In this document: positions 22,537 to 31,526 of the stretch, one piece after another
Layout: every line of letters begins with the position of its first letter
Numbering within the stretch: position 1 is the stretch's first letter
Assembly (NCBI GenBank): GCA_032717465.1
Contig: CM064653.1
Coordinates: 35,227,603 to 35,291,602, forward strand
Reading direction: 5' to 3'
DNA length: 64,000 bases
From: Coenobita brevimanus
Taxonomy: Eukaryota; Arthropoda; Malacostraca; Decapoda; Coenobitidae
Notes under the pieces: generated by a model
What the model was told of the DNA's origin: nothing
Databases searched by the model: none
The model's input: only the letters and a program-made list of their open reading frames with translations
Program-made: the position numbers and the translations under genes

Positions 22537-23132
22537 CAGGGAGTCCCTGATAAACGAAAGGGTTAGGTACCTGTAAAATCTTTTGTACAGTATATTGATT
22601 TTTCATATATTGAAGCATTTTTCCCCATAAGAAACTTAAGAAAATTAGGAGATGCATTCTGGGAGCCCCCCAGAAACTGTCAGCTAACTACTCTGTACTG
22701 CACTAGGCTGGTTTAAGTTCTTAAATCTACAGTAGAAATGTTAATGAAAGGTAAATGAACTTTAAGTGTGTGCTCCAGCTTCAGGGTCCAGTGTTGCTCC
22801 TTCTTGAGAGGCTCCACAGATGCTGATCATGAAGGTGAAAGATGCTTGGGTGGCATGATGCAAGATGCGAAAGATGCTCGGAGTACAGAATGCACGCACT
22901 ACACAACCGGGGAGCAGGAACAGACTGGGACAAAGTGGAGGTAGTTGCTTGCCCCGCCATACACAGCAGTGTCACTGCGGTCAGTTGCACACTAAATTTG
23001 AAACATTTTCTTGTAATGCTTTTCGTACCATCGAAACATATGCCTTTCGTATAGGAGAATTTGTCCCATGTTTTTCACTTTCATACGTTCAAATTTTTGC
23101 ATATTGGGGCCTCATATATCAGGGACTTCCTG
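22537..23132. mobile_element. Small mariner/Tigger-like non-autonomous element
   Basis: Inverted ends CAGGGAGTCCCTGATAAAC and CAGGAAGTCCCTGATATAT. Both sides carry TGTA (22533-22536, 23133-23136), that is TA with two extra shared bases. 596 bp, no coding potential seen. Confidence 0.7.
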
Positions 23133-23668
23133 TGTAAGAATTTAGTCTGGTAGCTCCTCGATATCAATAAGGTGAATTCCGGTCTATTGAAGTCCATTAT
23201 ATCGAGGTTTTACTGTATTTTGGAAATATGGACTGGATTGAAATTGAGAGGGGGAAAAATATCAAGGAAAAGTGCAATATCTTTATGAAAACATATGAAG
23301 AGGGAGTCAGAAACCATGTTCCTAGAGTTGCTGCAAAAAGGATGACAGAAAGAAAGATTGGTGTAATGAATGATGTAAGGAGTCACTTGAAATTAGGAAT
23401 AGAGCATGGGATAAAGTAAGAAAAAGATATACTGAAAAAACTTGGAAAGAGTACAAAGAAGTAAGAAATGAAAATGTAAAAGTAAGAATGATGGAGGAAC
23501 AAAAATACGAGAAGGATATCATTAATAAAAGCAAGGAAGAATCCAAGCTGTTTTGCAGGTTTGTTAATAGAAAAATGAGAACAAAGAACAGCAGAGTGAG
23601 ACTTAGAGATGGTGATGTAATATATGAAAAAAGACATGAAAATGTTTAACATAATGAACAATTATATT

Positions 23669-23986
23669 CTATCTATCTATCTGTTTATTGTCAGACGCCA
23701 TAATCCCGTAAGAGGTGGCCGTTTGACTCCTGAGTTATTTGTTTTACAGGGAGGGGCACCAACCTTCCACCAACCCACTTGTTGACATATAGGGAGCACA
23801 TATGGTTTGGTTATATGGTTACCACCCAGTGTTGTAAATGGTTTCTTGGCTTACAGGAAACTGTTTGGCTTGTCACTCAATGTAAAGCCACCTGTAACAG
23901 AAAGAAAAGCAATAAGTAGTGACAGGAAAGCTGGGAGAAATAGGAAGAGAGGAGGGCAGGCACAGAAAAAGAATGATAAAGGCTAA
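23669..23986 (-). mobile_element. SINE-like repeat copy 1 (LINE-B-type tail)
   Basis: 318 bp inserted in LINE-A2. Minus orientation: body, then GGTGGCC...CGGGATTATGG and a (TAGA)n tail. The last 50 bp resemble the LINE-B 3' end; the body (GTGGCTTTACATTGAGTGAC, GGTTGGTGCCCCTCCCTG) does not. No clear Pol III A or B box. Imperfect flanking repeat GAACAATTATA/GAAGAATTACA. Confidence 0.7.
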
Positions 23987-24098
23987 GGAAGAATTACAGT
24001 CAGTATTTGTAACAGAAGAGGAATTCCAAGAACCTATAACAGAGATGCAACCCCTGAAATTGGAAACAGTAGTAATTGGGAGAAATGAGTTCAGTTGT

Positions 24099-24488
24099 TG
24101 AAGGATACAGATGTGAGAAAGGCAATGGGACTGGATGAACTTGTTGGATGGATCTTGAAAAAATGTGCAGACCAGTTAGTGAGGCCTATCTATGATATTA
24201 TAAGGTTTTCCATAGAAAGTGAGGAGCTGCCTACTTAATAAAAAAGAGCAAGTACTGTTCTGATTTATAAAGGTGGTGACAGGGAGGAGTTGGTGAAAGA
24301 TACAGATGTGAGAAAGGCAATGGGATCGGATGAAATTGGTGGTTAGATCTTGGAAGAATGTGCAAACCAGTTGATGAGGCCTGACTGTGTTATTGTAAGG
24401 TTTTCCATAGAAAGGGGGGAGCTACCTGCTGAATGGAAAAGAGCAAATATAGTTCCGATTTATAAAGGTGCTGACAGGGAGGACCTGC
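24099..24488 (+). repeat. 195-bp in-frame tandem duplication within LINE-A2 RT
   Basis: GATACAGATGTGAGAAAGGC begins at 24104 and 24299; 195 bp equals 65 codons. Each unit encodes the segment from the VRKAMGxDE region to IYKGxDRE of the RT. Both units have acquired different stops (24238, 24344). Confidence 0.85.
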
Positions 24489-25157
24489 TTAAGTACAGAC
24501 TAGTGTCCCTCACGAGTATAGTCTGCAAACTGTGTGAAAATGTCATCAGAGAAAGATGGATAAAATTCCTTGAAGGGCATATGATAACGTCCAAGCAATT
24601 TGGATTTAGAGAAGGGTCGTCTTGTGTTACGTACTTGTGAAGCTTCTATAGTAGACTGATAGACATTGTTCAAGAAAGGTAAGGATGGGTAGACTGTATT
24701 TACCTGGAATTAAAGAAGGCTTCTGATAGAGTGCCACACAGGATATTATGGAAACTGAAAACCTATGGAGGTGTACATGGGAAATTGTTTAAATTGATGG
24801 AAAATTATTTGACGGAAAAACATTTGAGAAACGTAATAAGAGACAAGTTTTCGCAGTGGAAAAAGATAACTAGTGGAGTGCCCCCGGGTTTGGTGTTGGC
24901 CTCAGATATGTTCTTGATAGTATATAAATGACATGCCTGATGGGTTGAGTACTTACATGAGTTTATTTGTTAACAGTGGAAAAATTATGAAACAGATTAA
25001 AGGATTAAATTGTTGTAAGGAATTACAAGATCTAGATAAACTCTACAAATGGAGTCAATTGTGGAAAATGGAATTCAGTGCTGATACTGTTATGTATTGG
25101 AAATGGGAGTCAGTGAAAAGAGACCAAGGTATGTGTATAAGATGGGAAATGAAATAA

Positions 25158-25472
25158 TCTATCTATCTATCTATTGCCAAACACCACAATCCCGTAAAGG
25201 GTGGCCATTTGACACTGAGTTAGTTGTTTTACAGGGAGGGGCACCAACCCTTCACCAACCCACTTTTTGACACGTAGGGAGCACATATGGACTGGTTATA
25301 CGGTTACCACCCAGCGTTGTAAATGGTTTCTTAGCTTACAGGAAACCATTTGGCTTGTCACTCAATGTAAAGCCACCTTTAAAGGAAAGAAAAGGAATAA
25401 GAAGTGACAGGAAAGATAGGAGAAATAGGAAGAGAGGAGGGCAGGCACAGAAAAAGAATGATAAAAGCCAAG
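25158..25472 (-). mobile_element. SINE-like repeat copy 2 (LINE-B-type tail)
   Basis: 315 bp, collinear with copy 1 at 23669 and in the same orientation, again inside LINE-A2. LINE-A2 resumes with KEEKDLGVTIQDNL. Divergence between the two copies is visible but low, so both are younger than the decayed LINE. Confidence 0.72.
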
Positions 25473-26156
25473 GAAGTATAAGGAAGGCAAAAGAAGAAAA
25501 AGACCTTGGTGTGACTATACAGGATAACCTACTGCAAGAGAAACATATAAACAGAATTACTGGGGGAACTTGTGGACTGTTGACCAGCATGAGATTGGTA
25601 AATACTATATGGATGAAGAAATGGTGAGAGTTAATAGTGACCGTGTTAAGACCGAAACTGGAATATACAGTAGCGATATGGTCACCACACTGGAAGAAGT
25701 ATACCAATAAACTGAAAAGAATACAAAGGATAGCTACAAAATTGACACCCAGCTTGAGTGAGTTGTCTTATGAGGAGAAATTAGAGAATCTGAAATTGCT
25801 AACCCAGAGAGAGAGAGAGAAGAGAGAGGGGAGATTTAATTGCAATGTTTAGTGGAGTGAGAGGAATAGATCGTGTGGACAGAGAGGACCTCTTTGTGAA
25901 AAGTGATGGAAGAACAAGAGGACATGAATTCAAGTTGAAGAAGGGTTGATGCCTTAGTGATGTAAAGAAATTTTTCCAAACAGAACTTTAGACAATTGGA
26001 TCCATATTTCGTGGCATGTTAGACGCTGCAGTGTGAAAGATGCACCCTAATTCTGGAAGGGATGTTCTGAGAAAAAAAGTATGTCTTGACCAAGACTACA
26101 GAAAGGTTGCTTGATACGAGTATTTTTCACTAAAATACACACTCACCTTTCAGAAC

Positions 26157-26420
26157 CTCTATTCAGCACTGTATATCTGTCTTTGGTTTCTGTATTTTCG
26201 TGTAAAAGAATGGTACAAGACATGAAAACAAACAACCCCTTCCTTACATAAAGTTACTGCATTCCATGACACTGTCTTAACACATTAGAGTCTCTCTTCA
26301 GTACTGTATATATATGTTTGGTGTCTTTATTTTTATGTAAAAGAAGGGTACAAGACAAGAAAACAAACAAACAACCCCTTCCTTATAAAATGTTACCCCA
26401 TACCATGACGCCATCTTTAG
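26157..26420. repeat. 134-bp tandem duplication
   Basis: CTCTATTCAGCACTGTATAT at 26157 is repeated as CTCTCTTCAGTACTGTATAT at 26291, each followed by GTACAAGACA and a CAAACAACCCCTTCCTTA end. Within the TIR element. Confidence 0.75.
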
Positions 26421-26472
26421 CACTACTGGTTTGTCTATGAAATATGAAGTCCAGTGTCAGATTCCTTTCATA

Positions 26473-27385
26473 TGGGGCAAAAGGGTTTAAGGGTAAATGC
26501 AGATAAAACAAAAGTGATGATATCTAGGGTTGGTGGCGGTACTGTCAAAGACGAGGGAGAGTGGCCATGTGCAGTTTGCCACAAGGGCGTGGGAAGTAAT
26601 TCCATCTTGTGCGGTGTGTGTGGTAAATGGGTGCATAAGAGATGTAGTGGTATCAGAGGTGGACTGCGAGATAATGCTGATTTTATGTGTACGGCGTGCC
26701 GGGGTGAGCAGGTGGAGATTGTCAGACGTGAAAGGATTGAACTTGCTGGTGAATCTCTTGAGTGTGTGGAAGAGTTTTGTTATTTGGGAGACATGTTGTG
26801 TGCTGGAGGTGGGGCTGGAGCTAGCTCTGTGGCTAGGGTGAGAAGTGGTTGGAAGAAGTTCATGGAGCTTTTGCCTCTCCTGACATTGAGATGGCTCTCC
26901 CTACGTGCTAAGGGGTCTTTGTATGCAGCATGTGTTAGGAGTGTAATGCTGTATGGCAGTGAGACCTGGGCAGTGAAGGAGGAAGATATTCGCCGGCTCA
27001 GCTGTACAGAAATGACAATGATTAGGTGGATGTGCAGTGCGTTCCTGCGTCCAAGGCCTGGAGGGGCTGGGTTTACAATGGAAGAGTTGAGAGGTAGGAT
27101 GGGACTGGAGTGTATTGGTGTTGTGATGAGGAGAGGTAGAGTGAGGTGATTTGGACATGTGGAGAGGATGGGGGATGATAATTGGGTGAGGAAGGTGAGA
27201 AGTGTTAATATTGGGGGTGGGGTTATGAGGGGTAGACCGAGAAAGACATGGGACGAGGTCATTAAGTGTGACCTTAGAGTTAAGGAACTGAACAGGGAGG
27301 CTGCAATGGATCGTGCAGTGTGGAGAGCCGCCATTAGGTGACCAAGGCCGACACATGCAAGCATTTTGGAGCCTTTAAAAATGAA
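26473..27385 (+). mobile_element. LINE-C copy ii, 5'-truncated, one stop
   Basis: Collinear with 47080-47870 plus 49796-49921. Starts ATGGGGCAAAAGGGTTTAAG. It carries the PHD-like finger (26562-26707; C-x2-C, GVGSNSILCGVCGKWVHKRC, FMCTACRGE), then RT-connection motifs SETWAVKEEDIRRL and GRVRstopFGHVERMGDDNW. The only break is TGG to TGA at 27147. At 27259 it shows GTCATTAAGTGTGACC, the empty site for PB-X3. Confidence 0.88.
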
Positions 27386-27729
27386 ACGAAAACGAAACAG
27401 TAATTTGAGACATGATTTTCATCTCTATTAAAGTACACTAAATATGTATCAGTATATAGAGATAAGTATTATTTTTCGTGAAATGAACTTAAAAAAACAA
27501 AACTCAATGAAACCCTTTCTTTCATTTATTAAAGAAAATACAAAGGCCATTAAGTGAAGGAATATACTATATCTCCAAAACAAATGCCTGCATGTCCTGA
27601 ATTTTAGAATCACAGACAACACAACCAAGTTTTCAAAAATCAATTACAAGGAACATTTACACCATTTTATGTACCCTAAAAGTACCAGAAGCCATCCTAA
27701 CATAGGGTGATCGAATTTCCATCCCCCTA

Positions 27730-28490
27730 GGCACTAATTTGCTAAATTGCTAAACTGCTCTTAATGCTGTAATTTCGGAAAGTATTATTTAATGTTGGAA
27801 CTGTTTTTCCCACTTTTCACTAACAGTAATATGAGACTGCATCCTTCTATGATGTTCTTGTATCGAGTGAAACAAAATATCAGTAAGTGATGCCAGCCTA
27901 ACAAGGGTTTTTGAATTTCCATATGAGACAGACATCTGTTAACAATGACTCAACAGAAATCATGCTACCCAACATCTCCAGTATGATTCCCTTGCTAGTT
28001 AGTGACTGAATAGCAAGTGATCATTTTTGCCTTTCTGAAGGTTAGCAAGGTGTTCAGAAGTGATCATGTTCTGAGAGTTGGGGGAATGCTAGGTGCTAAA
28101 CTACTAAATTGCTAGACTGCTAAAAAGCTGTAATTTCAGACAGTACTGTTTAATGTTGGAGTTGTTTTTCCCATTTTTCAGTAGCAGTAATGTAAAACTG
28201 TTTCCTTCTATTACATTCTTATCTCAAATGAAAGAAAATATCAGTAAGAGAAGCCAGCCAAACAAGGGTTATTGAATTTCCATGTGAGATAGACGTCTGT
28301 TACAGTGACTCAAATGCCATGCTAGCCATCATCTCCAGTATGATTTCCTTACTAGTTACTGAGTGGATGGCAAGCAAAGTGATCATGACTGCATTTCAGA
28401 AGGTTAGCAGGGAGTTCACCAGTGATCATGTTAGCCTGCTAAAGTCGGGTGTATGCTAGATGCTGAGTTGCTAAACTGCTATATCGCTAA
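27730..28490. repeat. 361-bp tandem duplication with TGCTAAA-rich borders
   Basis: AATGTTGG at 27791 and 28152 marks a period of 361 bp. Each unit starts with TGCTAAA/TTGCTAAACTGCTA motifs, and a third start lies at 28453. No coding frame. Confidence 0.8.
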
Positions 28491-28932
28491 ACCCCCAGAC
28501 CATCACATGGCCAGTTGTAAACAAGCCCTAAGTTTTTCTTGAGCCTGGGTGTTTCTGATCATAAAATCTGAGTATATACACAAGTGAATGTAACTTTTAA
28601 CAGCAAATCAAAGGTGTTTATACTAAAAAAAATACTTGACTGCCAAACAGTGAGATGATCCTCTGTATAAGTGATTCTTCTAAATGGAGCCAAGGTCTTA
28701 GTCTCGCCTCCAGGACTCTGGGGCATATTTGAAGGTGATTTTGAGACAAAAAAGTGCGTCTTCCACCCCATGAAATACGGTAATTTTGAGGGGGAGGTGG
28801 TGCGAGCAGAGAGCATCCATGTGTTAAAATCTAGATTGGATTATAAATAATTGTAGGAAAGAGGCAGGACAACACGAGCATAGCTCAAATCCTGTATAAT
28901 ACAATTATAATACAATAATACAATTAGGTAAA

Positions 28933-28993
28933 TGCACATGCAGGCACGCACACGCATGCATACACACGCATGCATACACACGAACGAACGAAC
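28933..28993. repeat. CA-rich tract between LINE-A2 tail and LINE-A4 start
   Basis: GCACACGCATGCATACACAC-type imperfect CA repeat and (CGAA)3. It is the 3' tail of LINE-A2 and also the 5' flank of LINE-A4. Confidence 0.85.
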
Positions 28994-29206
28994 GGCCGGA
29001 GAGAGCAGACGTCCCAGCCATCGCTGCTAACCTTAAGTAGTTTCAGGAATTTTGTCTGTCCTGTCTCCTAAGGTCTTGTTTTAAATTTAAAATAATGAAA
29101 GTTAATAGACTACCAAAAATGTAAAGATTTATTGGCTAGAGTATACATGAATGTTTGTAGTTTTTTTTTCAGTAACAGCTGTTTTGGTACTTAACCAACA
29201 TCAAAC

Positions 29207-29908
29207 ATGGCCAAAAATGTAAACAATGAGGGACTCGAAGTTCAAGGATTTGATACAAATACCAATGTCATGGACCTAGTTAAAACATTAATTATGAGGA
29301 TTAGTGAACTTGAAAAGAAAGTAGAGAATCTACTGATAAAGGATGTGTCTGAAAATACGGATACTACCATACAGAGTCTGATCCAATCCAATGAAACAGC
29401 GAATGAAGAGATTAGAAATTTGAAGTGTGAAAATGTTGAATTGAGGAGGAAACTAGAAGAGAGTACTAATAAAACCGAGAAGGTGAGTAGTGTATTAGAA
29501 GAGCATAAGGCAAAGTGGGCACACATGGAAGAAGAACAGAAAGAAGTGGTCAGCTTAAGAGAGATCATCCAGGAAGAAAGGGAAATGAACAAGAAAAAAG
29601 TGGAAGAAAATGTAGTGAAAATACTGAAGAAAAAAGAGAAAATAGTGAGAGAAACTGTAGAAAGGAACAGATGTGTGGTAGTATTTGGAAACAGGGAAGA
29701 GGAAGAAAAAGTTAGGTTCGTAAGACTCGAGAGAGACACGAACCTGATGAGAGGAATATTAGGCAAGATTGACCCCAAAGGAGACAAGTGGGTAAAAGAA
29801 ATTGAGGAAGTAAGGAGGATAGGGCCTTACAAGAAAAGGGAAACAAGACCAATGAGAGTCAAGTTTACATCAGAAAGTGTAATAAATGAGATACTTAAAG
29901 TGACCTGA
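29207..29908 (+). pseudogene. LINE-A4 ORF1 (premature stop)
   Basis: Begins MAKNVNNEGLEVQGFD, about 93% like LINE-A1 ORF1 by eye. TGG to TGA at 29906-29908 (ILKVTW in LINE-A1) truncates it to 233 residues; the same frame resumes with MENIIIRKDMNEEEREVL at 29930. The T8 run is preserved at about 30045. Confidence 0.85.
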
Positions 29909-30082
29909 AATTTAAGCAAAGAGGCGGGGATGGAAAATATTATAATAAGAAAAGATATGAATGAAGAAGAAAGAGAAGTTTTAAAATCATTAAAGGAAGA
30001 GGTAAAGGAAAAAAATGATAAGAGGACAAAGGAAGAATGTAATACTTTTTTTTGGAGAGTGTTGGATATGGAAAGAAGCCAA

Positions 30083-31447
30083 TATCCACCCAGTTCCGAA
30101 GAAAGGAAGTTCGTCTGACCCCTCCAATTACAGACCAATAGCTGTCACATCTTCTCTTGGTAAGGTATTTGAAACTTTAATTAATAAGCATATTGTTAAA
30201 CATCTTGAATCCAACAACTTAATTAGTGATAGACAATACGGTTTTCGCCACGAAAGATCCACCATTGACATACTCAATCTCTTAACTCATACCATCCATC
30301 AATCAATTGATCTTTTTGGAGAAACTCATGCAGTAGCTCTCGATATCTCTAAAGCTTTCGACAGAGTATGGCACCGTTCCCTGCTGTCCAAACTCCCTTG
30401 CTATGGACTAACGTCTTTTGTTCCTTTGATTTCTTCTTATCTTAGTGACAGGAAAATAAGAGTAAAAGTAGATGATGTATATTCGAATTTCCACTCAATT
30501 AACGCCGGCGTGCCGCAGGGATCAGTTCTGGCGCCAACCCTATTTCTGGTTCATATTAATGATCTCTTATCTGTCACTCACAATCCCGTTCACTCATATG
30601 CATATGACTCAACACTATATAGTTCATTCACACTCAGACATCCATTTACAGAGTCTAATATCTCTGCCTCTCAACTCAGTACAGCCATCTCCATAAATCA
30701 AGATCTAGCTACAATCAGTGAATGGGGACAAAACAACCTTGTCTCTTTTAATGCTAGTAAAACTAAATATATACAGTTTACTAATAGACAGATATTGCCA
30801 GATTCGTACATTACCTTCGGTGCTACTAATATTCCCATCTCCAAAAGTATTGAAATTCTTGGTGTCTCACTTAACAGTGCCCTCAGCTGGACCTCTCATG
30901 TCAGATCACTTGCTAAAACCGCCTCAAAGAAACTTGGATTATTGTACAGAGTCCGTAACTTCTTCGCTGATGAGCAGTTAGCTATAATTTATAAGAGTCA
31001 TGTGCGCTCTCAGCTTGAATATTGCTCACCCTTGTGGAATGGTTGTGGAGAGGTTGCATTAAGACAACTAGACAAAATTCAGAATAAAGCTGTTAGAATC
31101 ATTAACAACCCTGCCATTACATATAAACTACCTCCCCTGCAAGTAAGAAGGAATGTTGCCTCCCTTGCATTATTTTACAGATATTTTTTGGCAAATGCTC
31201 AGACGAAGTTGCGTCCATGGTGCCACCTCTCCATGCCTTCCCTCGTGCTACACGGGCATCTGGTAGCGCTCATGACTGGAATGTCACTCAACCATATTGC
31301 AGAACTTCTGCCTATCAGAATTCTTTCATTCCCCGAACTGCATCTCTCTGGAACTCGCTTCCCCAGAGTTGTTTTCCTCCAAATTTCAACCCACAACTGT
31401 TCAAGTCTAACTGTTACAGATATTTTATGAATAGAGGACACCAGTAA
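30083..31447 (+). pseudogene. LINE-M reverse transcriptase, catalytic residue lost
   Basis: Open from the insertion point to about 31200: NYRPIAVTSSLGKVFETLI, AVALDISKAFDRVWHRSL, NAGVPQGSVLAPTLF, then HSYAYDSTLY at 30588-30617 where the family has YADD. The first D of the box is Y (one base, GAT to TAT), so it is dead. Thumb region follows (SKKLGLLYRVRNFF, YCSPLWNGCG). A frameshift near 31210 moves the C-terminus to 31217-31447 (RTASLWNSLPQSCFPP). Confidence 0.85.
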
Positions 31448-31526
31448 TCTGGTGTATGGATTATTTTTTTTTCCCCATTTGTTTTTCCTTCCTCCTCCTG
31501 TTATTTAAAAAAAAAAAAAAAAAAAT
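30083..31526 (+). mobile_element. LINE-M, 5'-truncated CR1/Jockey-like LINE with poly(A) tail
   Basis: Inserted in LINE-A4 just after GGATATGGAAAG; the right flank after an A19 tail is TGAAAGTAAGG. LINE-A1 reads GGATATGAAAGTAAGG here, so the target duplication is about 6 bp (TGAAAG or a one-base variant). It begins inside the RT domain (ANIHPVPKKGSSSDPSNYRP). The poly(A) tail sets it apart from the microsatellite-tailed families. Confidence 0.87.

Larger units (their letters stand above)
17923..23215 (+). mobile_element. Tigger-2, TA-flanked DNA transposon hosting PB-X1 and a small mariner-like element
   Basis: Left end CAATAAAACATTACTACAAC after TA at 17921-17922; right end, inverted, CAGTAAAACCTCGATATAAT before TA at 23216-23217. 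The ends match imperfectly, including a shared YGGACT. Excision rejoins the LINE-A2 reading frame, which is the strongest evidence for the boundaries. Residual Tigger DNA is about 0.4 kb; a short frame at 22470-22515 (VNIAEVVRQLG) could be transposase C-terminus. Confidence 0.65.
26002..28790. mobile_element. TIR DNA transposon in LINE-A2, carrying a LINE-C copy
   Basis: Left end CCATATTTCGTGGCATGTTAG and right end, inverted, CCGTATTTCATGGGGTGGAAG, both followed by GACGC-containing sequence. TA follows on the right (28791-28792); the left base pair appears mutated to TC. LINE-A2 coding (..FQTEL.TIG / NF.GEVVRAESIHV) resumes across it. It contains a 134-bp and a 361-bp tandem duplication but no visible transposase. 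Confidence 0.6.
12876..28932 (+). mobile_element. LINE-A2, one retrotransposon expanded by nested insertions
   Basis: Collinear LINE-A pieces on the + strand. Endonuclease: 12876-13063 (WNKDEYEQLM, GDFNCREVDW) and 17669-17922 (EDTPSRLDLIFTK, GESDHLV). Linker and RT: 23216-26001 (VPRVAAKR, EWKRANIVPIYKG, PKLEYTVAIWSPHW). 3' end: 28791-28932 (VVRAESIHVLKSRLDY, GGACAACACGAGC). Interrupted by LINE-C (13064-14702), Tigger-1, Tigger-2, two SINE-like inserts and a TIR element. Across Tigger-2 the frame rejoins as DFDSLR, stop, YFGNMDWIEIE. The ORF is otherwise decayed, so it is old. It is preceded by a solo LINE-A tail and followed by LINE-A4, all head to tail. Confidence 0.75.
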
